The position numbers and the translations under genes are program-made. A stretch of 64,000 nt of DNA. It comes from Pseudomonas fluorescens. GTDB lineage: Bacteria > Pseudomonadota > Gammaproteobacteria > Pseudomonadales > Pseudomonadaceae. Shown in pieces: positions 9,602 through 17,413 of this stretch. Where the stretch lies: NCBI RefSeq assembly GCF_001307275.1, contig NZ_CP012831.1:2170001-2234000 (forward strand), given 5' to 3'. The notes beneath the pieces were generated by a model. The model was given only the letters and a program-made list of their open reading frames with translations. It made no database searches and was not told where the DNA came from. Within the stretch, counting starts at the first letter, position 1; every line of letters begins with the position of its first letter.

Positions 9602-11068
9602 TCAGACCGCTTGAATGCGGCCCGCCCTGCTCGGTTGTGCGTCAACCGCGTCCTGCTCGAGCGGCAGGATCAATTGATCGGGTACTGCGCTGTGCCACTT
9701 CTTGGCGAGGACGTAATACAGCGCCGCCGGGACCACCAGGCCGATGATCCAGGAGATATCCACACCGCCCATGGCTCCCACCAGCGGACCGGTATAGAAC
9801 TTGGTGGCGATGAAGGGCAATTGAACCAGTACACCGAAGACATAGACGCTGATACCCAAGGTGTTCCACCGACCGTAGCGGCCGTTCGGGTCGGCCAGGG
9901 CCGGCACGTCATAGCGCTCGCGGGTGATGCAGTAGTAGTCCACCAGGTTGATCGCGCTCCAAGGCGTAAAGAACGCCAGCAAGAACAGGATGAAAGACTT
10001 GAACGCACCGAGGAACGAGTGCTGGCCGAGCAGCGCGATCAGGGTCGCGGCGCCGACAATGAACAGCACGAAGACCAGACGCTGCACGCGCGTGACGTTC
10101 AGATGCCCCCGGAAACCGCTGATGATGGTGGCAATGCACATGAAGCTGCCGTAGGAGTTCAGCGTGGAGATGGTGACCTTGCCGAACGCGATGCTGAAGT
10201 ACAGCAGCGCAGCGGTGGCGCCGGTGCCCCCCAGGCCAACGATGTAGGCCACTTCGTGACCGGCGAACTGCCCGTTGGCCGAGGCGGCGGCAAACACGCC
10301 GAGGATCATCGCCACCTGTGCGCCGATGACCGAGCCGGCGCCTGCGGCGAAAAAGGTTTTCACCGAGGACGTCTTGCTCGGCAGGTAACGCGAATAGTCA
10401 GCCACGTAGGGGCCGAAGGCGATCTGCCAGGAGGCCGCGAGCGACACCGCCAGCAGGAAACTGCTCCAGCTGAAATGGCGGATTTGCAGGAGTGCGCCGA
10501 CGTCCGTCTGGCTGATCAGGCGAGCGAACAGGTAAACGAAGGCAATGACGCCAATGATGCTGGCGACACGGCCAATGAAGTGAATCACCCGATACCCGAG
10601 CACCGTGACCAGCACGATGACGCTGGCGAAAATGAGGATGCCGACGCTGTCGCTGACGCCAAACAACTGGCCCAGCGCCTGGCCGGAAAGCACGGTGCCC
10701 GTCGCGGTGAAACCCAGGTACATCAGGCACACCAGCACGATCGGGATGGCCGCGCCATACACACCGAACTGCACCCGGCTGGAGATCATCTGCGGCAGGC
10801 CAAGCTTGGGCCCTTGCGCGGCATGCAAGGCCATGACGCCACCGCCGAGCACTTGGCCGATCAGCAAACCGATCAACGACCAGAACACATCACCGCCCAG
10901 CACCACCGCCAATGCACCGGTGACAATGGCCGTGATTTGCAGGTTGGCCCCCATCCAGAGGGTGAACTGGCTCAACAGCCGACCGTGTCTCTCCGCTTCC
11001 GGGATGTAGTCGATCGAGCGCTTCTCGATCAACGGCTTGCTGCTTGCGCGTGTGCGGGTGACAGCCAT
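9602..11068 (-). CDS. hutT: NCS1/cytosine-permease-family transporter, probable urocanate permease
   Basis: A 488-residue polytopic membrane protein with about 12 hydrophobic segments. Motifs of the nucleobase:cation symporter-1 (CodB-like) family are visible, such as GLLIGQVLGGGVMALHAAQG, PQMISSRVQFG and FTPWSAINLVDYY. It lies directly between hutU and hutX, so it should take up a pathway substrate. In P. fluorescens the hut locus carries permeases termed HutTu (urocanate) and HutTh (histidine); only one is present here, and its position next to urocanase favours urocanate. Start ATG at 11066-11068 is conventional. The family is secure; the substrate is inferred from context. Confidence 0.85.
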   Translation of the reverse strand: MAVTRTRASSKPLIEKRSIDYIPEAERHGRLLSQFTLWMGANLQITAIVTGALAVVLGGDVFWSLIGLLIGQVLGGGVMALHAAQGPKLGLPQMISSRVQFGVYGAAIPIVLVCLMYLGFTATGTVLSGQALGQLFGVSDSVGILIFASVIVLVTVLGYRVIHFIGRVASIIGVIAFVYLFARLISQTDVGALLQIRHFSWSSFLLAVSLAASWQIAFGPYVADYSRYLPSKTSSVKTFFAAGAGSVIGAQVAMILGVFAAASANGQFAGHEVAYIVGLGGTGATAALLYFSIAFGKVTISTLNSYGSFMCIATIISGFRGHLNVTRVQRLVFVLFIVGAATLIALLGQHSFLGAFKSFILFLLAFFTPWSAINLVDYYCITRERYDVPALADPNGRYGRWNTLGISVYVFGVLVQLPFIATKFYTGPLVGAMGGVDISWIIGLVVPAALYYVLAKKWHSAVPDQLILPLEQDAVDAQPSRAGRIQAV

Positions 11069-11118
11069 GGTTCAACCTCTGTGGATTGTTCTGGAATTCA
11101 TTTGCGCCACTGCTTCCC

Positions 11119-11208
11119 TGTGGGAGCGAGCTTGCTCGCGATAGCGGTGTATCAGCAGACAATGCTGTTGACTGACACGCCCTCATCGCGAGCAAGCTCG
11201 CTCCCACA
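11119..11208. repeat. REPIN between hutU and hutT
   Basis: TGTGGGAGCGAGCTTGCTCG and, inverted, TCGCGAGCAAGCTCGCTCCC with a spacer of roughly 40 bp, filling most of the 150-bp gap between hutU and the permease gene. Confidence 0.88.
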
Positions 11209-11218
11209 AGGGCCGGGG

Positions 11219-12907
11219 TTATTTGCCGGTGATCATCGGCAAGTTCAGCCCCTGTTCCTTGGCGCAATCGATGGCGATCTGGTAACCGGCATCGGCATGG
11301 CGCATCACCCCGGTACCCGGGTCGTTGTGCAGTACGCGAGCAATGCGCTCGGCCGCTTCGTCGGTACCGTCGCAGACGATCACCATGCCCGAATGCTGGG
11401 AGAAGCCCATGCCGACGCCACCACCGTGGTGCAGCGACACCCAGGTCGCGCCGCTGGCGGTGTTGAGCAAGGCATTGAGCAGCGGCCAGTCGGAAACGGC
11501 GTCGGAGCCATCCTGCATGGATTCGGTTTCACGGTTCGGGCTGGCCACGGAACCGGAGTCCAGGTGGTCGCGACCGATGACGATCGGTGCCGACAATTCA
11601 CCGCTGCGTACCATCTCGTTGAAGGCCAGGCCCAACTTGGCGCGCTGGCCCAGGCCGACCCAGCAGATACGTGCCGGCAAGCCCTGGAAGCTGATGCGCT
11701 CGCGGGCCATGTCCAGCCAGTTGTGCAGGTGGGCGTCGTCGGGGATCAGTTCCTTGACCTTGGCGTCGGTCTTGTAGATGTCCTGGGGGTCACCGGACAG
11801 CGCAGCCCAACGGAACGGGCCGATGCCACGGCAGAACAACGGACGGATATACGCCGGGACGAAACCAGGGAAATCGAAGGCATTTTCGACGCCCTCTTCC
11901 TGGGCCATCTGGCGGATGTTGTTGCCGTAGTCGAAGGTCGGCACGCCCATTTTCTGGAAGGCGAGCATGGCTTTGACGTGGACAGCCATCGATTGCTTGG
12001 CGGCCTTCACCACGGCTGCGGGCTCGGTCTTGGCGCGGGCACGGTATTCGTCCCAGGTCCAACCGGCCGGCAGGTAACCGTTGAGGGGATCGTGGGCGCT
12101 GGTCTGGTCGGTGACCATGTCCGGGCGCACACCACGACGGACCATTTCCGGCAGGATTTCGGCAGCGTTCCCACACAGTGCGATGGAAATCGCCTTGCCT
12201 TCGGCGGTGTATTTCTCGATGCGCGCCAGGGCGTCGTCGAGGTCTTTGGCTTGCTCGTCGACGTAACGGGTTTTCAGGCGGAAATCGATACTGACCTGCT
12301 GGCACTCGATGTTCAGCGAGCACGCACCGGCCAGGGTCGCGGCCAGGGGTTGCGCGCCGCCCATGCCACCCAGGCCGGCGGTCAGGACCCAACGGCCCTT
12401 GAGGTTGGAGTCGTAGTGCTGGCGACCGGCCTCGACGAAGGTTTCATAAGTGCCTTGGACGATGCCCTGGCTGCCGATGTAGATCCAGCTGCCAGCAGTC
12501 ATCTGGCCGTACATGGCCAGGCCCTTGGCGTCGAGTTCGTTGAAGTGTTCCCAACTGGCCCAGTGCGGCACCAGGTTGGAGTTGGCGATCAGTACACGAG
12601 GGGCGTTGCTGTGGGTCTTGAACACGCCCACCGGCTTGCCGGATTGCACCAGCAGGGTTTCGTCGTCATTCAGGTTGGTCAGGCTTTCGACGATCTTGTC
12701 GTAGCACTCCCAATTGCGCGCCGCGCGGCCGATGCCACCGTAGACCACCAGTTCCTTGGGGTTCTCGGCCACTTCCGGGTCGAGGTTGTTCATCAACATG
12801 CGCAGCGGCGCTTCAGTCAGCCAGCTCTTGGCGGTCAGCGTGTTACCGCGAGGGGCGCGGATTTCAACGTCACGGTATTTTTCGGGTTTGCGGGTAGCGT
12901 CGGTCAC
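11219..12907 (-). CDS. hutU: Urocanate hydratase (urocanase) HutU
   Basis: A 562-residue NAD+-dependent urocanase (family about 555-560) that hydrates urocanate to imidazolonepropionate. Diagnostic stretches are present: NAD-binding [33 protein letters not shown] with the conserved active-site Cys, the YGNNIRQMA region, and the [13 protein letters not shown] glycine-rich segment. The ATG at 12907 has GAGGAG about 11 bp upstream. It is the first gene of the minus-strand catabolic run and is preceded by a sigma54 promoter and a HutC operator (13010-13044). Product urocanate is also the classical inducer that releases HutC. Confidence 0.97.
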   Translation of the reverse strand: MTDATRKPEKYRDVEIRAPRGNTLTAKSWLTEAPLRMLMNNLDPEVAENPKELVVYGGIGRAARNWECYDKIVESLTNLNDDETLLVQSGKPVGVFKTHSNAPRVLIANSNLVPHWASWEHFNELDAKGLAMYGQMTAGSWIYIGSQGIVQGTYETFVEAGRQHYDSNLKGRWVLTAGLGGMGGAQPLAATLAGACSLNIECQQVSIDFRLKTRYVDEQAKDLDDALARIEKYTAEGKAISIALCGNAAEILPEMVRRGVRPDMVTDQTSAHDPLNGYLPAGWTWDEYRARAKTEPAAVVKAAKQSMAVHVKAMLAFQKMGVPTFDYGNNIRQMAQEEGVENAFDFPGFVPAYIRPLFCRGIGPFRWAALSGDPQDIYKTDAKVKELIPDDAHLHNWLDMARERISFQGLPARICWVGLGQRAKLGLAFNEMVRSGELSAPIVIGRDHLDSGSVASPNRETESMQDGSDAVSDWPLLNALLNTASGATWVSLHHGGGVGMGFSQHSGMVIVCDGTDEAAERIARVLHNDPGTGVMRHADAGYQIAIDCAKEQGLNLPMITGK

Positions 12908-13009
12908 AGCAAAAACTCCTCAGCGATCAATCCAGACCAGCCCGGGCAGTGGGCAGCGATTTAGCGAACGTTGCGTAGAAGATCGGTGACTCATACGCAT
13001 ACGTCTTTA

Positions 13010-13023
13010 CTTGTATGTACAAG
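13010..13023. promoter_or_regulatory. HutC operator upstream of hutU
   Basis: CTTGTATGTACAAG is a near-perfect dyad (CTTGTA/TACAAG). Read on the minus strand it is embedded in ATGCTTGTACATACAAGTA, which matches, from memory of the literature, the P. putida HutC operator core. It lies about 100 bp before hutU and overlaps the predicted sigma54 start site, so bound HutC would occlude initiation. Confidence 0.85.
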
Positions 13024-13027
13024 CATA

Positions 13028-13044
13028 TGCAATCAAGCGGCCAA
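13028..13044 (-). promoter_or_regulatory. sigma54 promoter of hutU
   Basis: On the minus strand the sequence TTGGCCGCTTGATTGCA carries the GG-N10-GC spacing of -24/-12 elements (GG at 13042-13041, GC at 13030-13029). The expected start is near 13017, inside the HutC dyad. A sigma54-dependent, CbrB/NtrC-activated hutU promoter is known for P. fluorescens SBW25. Activator sites should lie further upstream in the 13050-13370 non-coding region; I did not find a convincing one. Confidence 0.75.
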
Positions 13045-13258
13045 CTTGTCGAAGACACGTTTGCAGGATGACGTTAGGATTGGCTGAAAGCCCCGTGATT
13101 GAGCGGTTTGAGAGCCAGATGAAATTTCTGGAGGAGGGATTTATGAAGAACACAGGCAGGTTACGAAAGCGCGGTTCTGCGCCACGCTGGGGCATTCGGT
13201 AACAAGTTGGTGCGCAGAAGAAACAGCAGGTAGACACTTTGTGGCGAGGGGATTTATC

Positions 13259-13346
13259 TGTGGGAGCAAGGCTTGCCCGCGACGAAGGCAATGTGGCCTG
13301 CCAGAAAATCGAGTCGCCTGCGTCGCGGGCAAGCCTTGCTCCCACA
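13259..13346. repeat. REPIN, variant with GTGGGAGCAAGGCTTGCCCG arms
   Basis: Arms TGTGGGAGCAAGGCTTGCCC and GCGGGCAAGCCTTGCTCCCA flank about 45 bp. This is a third REP sequence type in the window (GCAAGGCTTGC core). It occupies the otherwise gene-free 460-bp region between hutU and hutD, whose remainder holds only the hutU control elements. Confidence 0.85.
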
Positions 13347-13366
13347 GGGTACTCAAGAAGCTGAAA

Positions 13367-13936
13367 TCAGCGGGCCGTCAGCTCGATCACACAGCATTGG
13401 CCGTGGCTGGTGATGTCCAGCAGCCCGGTGTTACCGCTCAATTGCAAGCAGTCGTAGAGGCCCAGGATAACGGCGGACTCGCCAATCCTGATGGTCAATC
13501 CCGGGGCCGCGCTGAACACCAGCAACGTCTCCGCTTCGCTGAAGAATCGCTGCTGCCCCCCCACCCACTGCAATCGCGCGCGGTAACGCTGCGGCGCATA
13601 GATCAGGTTGAAATCCCGAATGGGGCCGCCCAGCAAGGTGCAATGCACATGGCTCTCGCCGCTGAAGGCAAAGGGGTCCAGCGGGCGCAAAGGCCCCGTG
13701 GCCTGGCCATCGACGTTCAGCGTCATACCGTCTCCCTGCAAGACGCTGATGATCCGCTCGTAACCGGCAAACGTGGAAAAACCACCCGACTCACCGATAT
13801 CGGCAATCGACAGACGCCAGCCGAAACCTTCCAGGCCAGTGCCGGCATCGCGAGTGATTTCCTCGGTGCTGCCACCGCCGTTTTTCCACGGCATGCGGGG
13901 GTAATCTGCTGCGCGTAAAACCTTCAACTGGCTCAT
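13367..13936 (-). CDS. hutD: HutD family protein
   Basis: A 189-residue cytoplasmic protein of the HutD family (bicupin fold known from P. fluorescens). Diagnostic N-terminus: MPWKNGGGSTEEITRD. It continues with WRLSIADIGESGGFSTFAGYERIISVLQGDG and later LLGGPIRDFNLIY, all family signatures. It follows hutC with a 4-bp ATGA overlap, so both are translated from one message. HutD is not an enzyme of the pathway; published work proposes that it limits or buffers hut expression, possibly by binding a pathway metabolite. Confidence 0.95.
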   Translation of the reverse strand: MSQLKVLRAADYPRMPWKNGGGSTEEITRDAGTGLEGFGWRLSIADIGESGGFSTFAGYERIISVLQGDGMTLNVDGQATGPLRPLDPFAFSGESHVHCTLLGGPIRDFNLIYAPQRYRARLQWVGGQQRFFSEAETLLVFSAAPGLTIRIGESAVILGLYDCLQLSGNTGLLDITSHGQCCVIELTAR

Positions 13937-14682
13937 TTATGAAAGCGCCCTTCCAGACTGTGACGGGAACCCGGATGGATCAGGCGCGCGGCGGTCACCG
14001 GCTGGCGCCCGGACCAGGTGCGGCGGCGGATCAACAGGCAGGGTTCGCCTCGCTCGATCTGCAGCAGTTTGCACTCGCTCGGCTCGGCCAGAATCGCCTC
14101 GACCACATGCTCACCCTCGGTCAGCGGCGCGACCTGGTTCAGATAGGCGTAGGGCGTCTGCAAGGTGAAGTCCTGCTTGAGGTAGTCCGGCGCCACCAGT
14201 GCGTTGACGAAACGGTCCTCGATTTGCACAGGGATGTCGTTCTCGAAATGCACGATCAGCGAATGGAACACCTTCTGGCCTTCACGCATGTCCAGGGCCA
14301 GGGCTCGCTCGGAACCGGCGGCTTCTTCTTCCAGGGTGATGACCTTGCAGGTGTGGCGATGACCACGGGAGGCGATTTCGTCGGCGATGTTATGCACTTC
14401 GAACAACGCGGATTGGCTCTTGGGCTCGGCCACGAACGTGCCGACCCCCTGCATGCGCACCAACAGGCCATCGGCGGTCATTTCCCGCAGGGCACGGTTG
14501 ATGGTCATGCGACTGAAGCCCAATTGGCTGACCAGCTCGCTTTCCGACGGCACGCGGTAATGCGGCGGCCAGTTTCCACTGTCGATCTGCTGGGTGATCA
14601 TCTGTTTGACGCGGGCGTACAAGGGCGCCGGACTGTCACCCATGTGTGCGGCCAGCGGCGGTTTGGCAGGCGGAGTCGGCAC
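13933..14682 (-). CDS. hutC: Histidine-utilisation repressor HutC (GntR family)
   Basis: A 249-residue GntR/HutC-subfamily regulator. The winged helix-turn-helix spans about residues 18-85 (PLYARVKQMITQQI, VPSESELVSQLGFSRMTINR, GLLVRMQGVGTFVAEP). The remainder is a UTRA effector domain (VFHSLIVHFENDIPVQIEDRFV). I place the start at GTG 14682 (VPTPPAKPPL), preceded by CAGGGA. The longer open frame would begin inside the hutC-hutF operator, and 249 residues matches known HutC length. It represses hutU and hutF promoters and is relieved by urocanate. The divergent operator at 14747-14762 suggests autoregulation. Confidence 0.93.
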   Translation of the reverse strand: MPTPPAKPPLAAHMGDSPAPLYARVKQMITQQIDSGNWPPHYRVPSESELVSQLGFSRMTINRALREMTADGLLVRMQGVGTFVAEPKSQSALFEVHNIADEIASRGHRHTCKVITLEEEAAGSERALALDMREGQKVFHSLIVHFENDIPVQIEDRFVNALVAPDYLKQDFTLQTPYAYLNQVAPLTEGEHVVEAILAEPSECKLLQIERGEPCLLIRRRTWSGRQPVTAARLIHPGSRHSLEGRFHK

Positions 14683-14725
14683 GGCGGTTCCCTGTTCTGC
14701 GAATAAGGTTGCTAGCTTGCCGGAG

Positions 14726-14754
14726 TTTACCGGCCAGGCAAACGTCTGTATATG
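14726..14754 (+). promoter_or_regulatory. Candidate sigma70 promoter of hutF
   Basis: TTTACC (-35) and TATATG (-10) separated by exactly 17 bp. Each matches consensus at four of six positions. The -10 lies within the HutC-type dyad, as expected for a HutC-repressed, sigma54-independent hutF promoter. A start site would fall about 25 bp before the hutF ATG. Confidence 0.45.
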
Positions 14755-14762
14755 TATATACA
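14747..14762. promoter_or_regulatory. HutC operator between hutC and hutF
   Basis: TGTATATGTATATACA, a 16-bp imperfect dyad (14 of 16 positions symmetric) resembling the TTGTA..TACAA operator upstream of hutU. It lies in the 104-bp divergent hutC/hutF spacer, so it can control both directions. Confidence 0.75.
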
Positions 14763-14786
14763 AATTACGCACGATGAGGTTGAACC

Positions 14787-16151
14787 ATGTCCGCCTTCTT
14801 TGCCGAACGCGCGCTGCTGCCTAGTGGATGGGCCCATGATGTACGTCTTGAGGTCGATGCCAAGGGCGTCCTGACCCATATCCAGGCCGGTTCCCACGCA
14901 GACGGCGCCGAACGGCTGGGCGGTCCGCTGTTGCCGGGCATGCCGAACCTGCACTCCCATGCCTTTCAACGGGCGATGGCCGGGCTGGCGGAAGTGGCGG
15001 GCAATCCCAATGACAGTTTCTGGACCTGGCGCGACTTGATGTACCGCCTCGTCGGAAAAATCAGCCCGGATCAACTCGGCATCATCGCCCGCCAGCTGTA
15101 CATCGAAATGCTCAAGGCCGGCTACACCTCGGTCGCCGAATTCCATTACGTGCACCATGACACCGACGGCGCACCCTACGCCGACCCGGCGGAGCTGGCC
15201 CTGCGCATCAGCCACGCCGCCAGCGCCGCCGGCATCGGCCTGACCCTGCTGCCAGTGCTCTACAGCCATTCCGGTTTTGGCGGCCAGGCGCCCAATGACG
15301 GGCAGCGCCGGTTCATCAACAGTACCGAAAACTACTTGAAGCTTCAGTCACGCTTGCAACCGATCCTGGCCGGGCAACCGGCCCAGGCCCTGGGCTTGTG
15401 CTTCCACTCGCTGCGCGCCGTGACACCCGGGCAGATCCAGGACGTGCTGGCCGCCAGCGACCGTGATTGCCCGGTGCACATCCACATCGCCGAGCAGCAG
15501 AAGGAGGTCGATGACTGCCTGAGCTGGAGCGGCGCCCGCCCGCTGCAATGGCTGTACGAAAACACCGAAGTCGACCAGCGCTGGTGCCTGGTTCATGCCA
15601 CCCACGCCAACGCCCAGGAAGTCAGCCTCATGGCCAAGAGCCGGGCGATTGCCGGCCTGTGCCTGACCACCGAAGCCAACCTGGGGGACGGGATTTTTCC
15701 GGCCGTGGATTTCCTCGCCCAGGGCGGGCGCCTGGGTATCGGTTCCGACAGCCATGTGTCCTTGAGCGTGGTCGAAGAATTGCGCTGGCTGGAGTATGGC
15801 CAGCGCCTGCGCGACCAACGGCGCAACCGCTTGTATCGGGCGGATCAGCCGATGGTCGGCCGCACCTTGTTCGACGCGGCATTGGAAGGCGGCGCCCAGG
15901 CCCTGGGGCAACCGGTCGGTGCCCTCGACATCGGCAAGCGCGCCGACTGGCTGGTGCTCGATGGCAACGACCCGTACCTGGCCACGGCCAATGGCGACGG
16001 GATTCTCAATCGCTGGTTGTTTGCCGGCGGCGATCGTCAGGTGCGGGATGTGATGGTCGGTGGACGGTGGGTTGTGCGTGATGGGCGTCATGCCGGCGAA
16101 GAGGAAAGCGCTCGGGCGTTCACCCAGGTATTGCGCGAACTTCTAGACTGA
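14787..16151 (+). CDS. hutF: Formimidoylglutamate deiminase HutF
   Basis: A 454-residue amidohydrolase-superfamily enzyme converting N-formimidoyl-L-glutamate to N-formyl-L-glutamate plus ammonia, the step before HutG. Metal ligands visible: PNLHSHAFQRAMAG (His-x-His), VHIHIAEQ (His), LVHATHAN (His) and LGIGSDSHVS (Asp). Length fits the family (about 450). The ATG at 14787 has GAGG 7 nt upstream. It is transcribed divergently from hutC, sharing a HutC operator. A HutF/HutG pair makes this the five-step pathway typical of Pseudomonas. Confidence 0.96.
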   Translation: MSAFFAERALLPSGWAHDVRLEVDAKGVLTHIQAGSHADGAERLGGPLLPGMPNLHSHAFQRAMAGLAEVAGNPNDSFWTWRDLMYRLVGKISPDQLGIIARQLYIEMLKAGYTSVAEFHYVHHDTDGAPYADPAELALRISHAASAAGIGLTLLPVLYSHSGFGGQAPNDGQRRFINSTENYLKLQSRLQPILAGQPAQALGLCFHSLRAVTPGQIQDVLAASDRDCPVHIHIAEQQKEVDDCLSWSGARPLQWLYENTEVDQRWCLVHATHANAQEVSLMAKSRAIAGLCLTTEANLGDGIFPAVDFLAQGGRLGIGSDSHVSLSVVEELRWLEYGQRLRDQRRNRLYRADQPMVGRTLFDAALEGGAQALGQPVGALDIGKRADWLVLDGNDPYLATANGDGILNRWLFAGGDRQVRDVMVGGRWVVRDGRHAGEEESARAFTQVLRELLD

Positions 16152-16165
16152 CGCGGATAAAAAGA

Positions 16166-16255
16166 TGTGGGAGCGAGCTTGCTCGCGATGAGGCCTTCAC
16201 ATTCAACACTGAGGTTGGCTGGAAGTCCGTCATCGCGAGCAAGCTCGCTCCCACA
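16166..16255. repeat. REPIN between hutF and blc
   Basis: TGTGGGAGCGAGCTTGCTCG and inverted TCGCGAGCAAGCTCGCTCCC with about 40 bp between, located between the convergent 3' ends of hutF and the lipocalin gene. Confidence 0.88.
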
Positions 16256-16273
16256 TGGGTTCTCAGGAGCCGA

Positions 16274-16843
16274 TCAATTCGAAGTCTTGGCCATCTGCCG
16301 ATCCGACGCGCGCCAGATCAGTCGTGTCGTGTCATAGCCCTGCTGGCGCGCCTTGCTCAGCAGTTCCTCGCGCACGACGCTATTGACGGTCGGTGTGCGG
16401 GACAGCAGCCACATGTAGCGGCGGCTCGGGTCGCCGACGATGGCGGTCTTGTAGTCATCGCTGACGTACAGCACCCAGTATTGCCCTTTCGCCACGCCCG
16501 GCACGATCCGTGAAAACCAGTTGTCGAACTCGACCCAGAGCTTGTCGGTCTTGCCCGGCACCTGCGGCGTGGCCGTGCCCCTGGCCTCCTCCCACTGCCA
16601 GTCCGAGGTCAGGCAGCGATTGAGCACACCCACGTTGCCGTCTGGCTTGAGGATGTAGTGAGCTTCCGATTGCGCGCAATTGCGCTGGAAATACATGGGC
16701 AGACGGGCCAACTCATACCAGGTCCCTTGGTAACGCTTGAGGTTGACGCTGTTGACCGTCTTGGGCGCCAACGGATCTTCGCCAGAAGTGGCACAGCCGG
16801 CCAATACCAGGCCAGCCAAAAGCACAAAAACTAACCGCATCAT
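16274..16843 (-). CDS. blc: Outer-membrane lipoprotein lipocalin (Blc family)
   Basis: A 189-residue lipocalin with a lipoprotein signal peptide (LLAGLVLAGC lipobox). The first structurally conserved region is YQGTWYELARLPMYFQRNC (Gly-x-Trp). The rest of the beta-barrel follows (NRCLTSDWQWEEARGTA, WVLYVSDDYKTAIVGDPSRRYMWLLSRTP), with the SCR3 Arg. Blc proteins sit on the inner face of the outer membrane and bind lysophospholipids or fatty acids. Two adjacent ATG codons exist; the first (16843) has GGGAG at 7-nt spacing. It is probably transcribed with no partner except the small lipoprotein gene just upstream. Confidence 0.9.
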   Translation of the reverse strand: MMRLVFVLLAGLVLAGCATSGEDPLAPKTVNSVNLKRYQGTWYELARLPMYFQRNCAQSEAHYILKPDGNVGVLNRCLTSDWQWEEARGTATPQVPGKTDKLWVEFDNWFSRIVPGVAKGQYWVLYVSDDYKTAIVGDPSRRYMWLLSRTPTVNSVVREELLSKARQQGYDTTRLIWRASDRQMAKTSN

Positions 16844-16874
16844 TATTTTTCTCCCGCAGGCCTCTGGCCTCGGT

Positions 16875-17129
16875 TTACTTCAGGCCTTGGCCGGAAAACA
16901 TCAACACTTTGTCACCGGCGTATTGCACGCTGATAAAGCTTTTCTGGTCGCCCCAGGTGCAGCTGGACATGCCGAGTGCGCCTGAACAATCGGTCGGTTT
17001 CCCCAGCAACGTTTCGACTTCGGCCTTGGGCATGCCAGCCGACAGTTTCGAATAGTTTTCCTGGTTGACCTTGCTGCATGCGGTCAACACGACGCACATA
17101 AACAGCAGAGCGATAGATCGCAGCGACAT
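16875..17129 (-). CDS. Small lipoprotein, BamE/SmpA-like fold (DUF3862 type)
   Basis: An 84-residue precursor. The signal peptide MSLRSIALLFMCVVLTAC ends in a lipobox Cys (residue 18). The mature part NYSKLSAGMPKAEVETLLGKPTDC resembles the BamE/SmpA-like module (LxxGMxxxEVxxLLGxP), and GMSSCTWGDQKSFISVQYAGDKV completes the beta portion. Start ATG at 17129 is chosen because it begins the signal peptide; the open frame extends upstream without a plausible leader. It lies 31 bp before blc on the same strand and may be co-transcribed. Specific role unknown. Confidence 0.85.
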   Translation of the reverse strand: MSLRSIALLFMCVVLTACSKVNQENYSKLSAGMPKAEVETLLGKPTDCSGALGMSSCTWGDQKSFISVQYAGDKVLMFSGQGLK

Positions 17130-17413
17130 GGTGTAACTCCTGGAACGGAAGGGAGGTGGCAGGGTGCCAACCTGATCCTTAGAAGAGAAAACCCCTATCT
17201 GGTTCCCTGACACCCCCAGTATTTATTGGCTGTGCAGAGGTGTTTCATCGATGAGTCACCCGGTTTGTGACGCCGTCGTACCTTTCGTCGGGACTGAGGC
17301 CCTGGCGCCTGATGGGTCGGGCTTTGGCGCCGATAAAAAGTCACAGCGCAAAATCCCGCGCTATGGCAAATTGACAGCCCTCCCTGACCCGCCCCTTCGC
17401 AGTAGTGTTCTTA

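Noticed and set aside
8510..12964. A 1484-codon open frame on the plus strand
   Set aside because: It is antisense to hutX, hutT and hutU, which have unmistakable family motifs. Long antisense open frames arise from high-GC third-position bias; the translation is rich in His/Gln/Arg/Val without domain logic and runs through REPINs.
13011..13202. A 63-codon plus-strand frame between hutU and hutD
   Set aside because: Starts inside the HutC operator, has no ribosome-binding site or conserved features, and runs across the hutU promoter.
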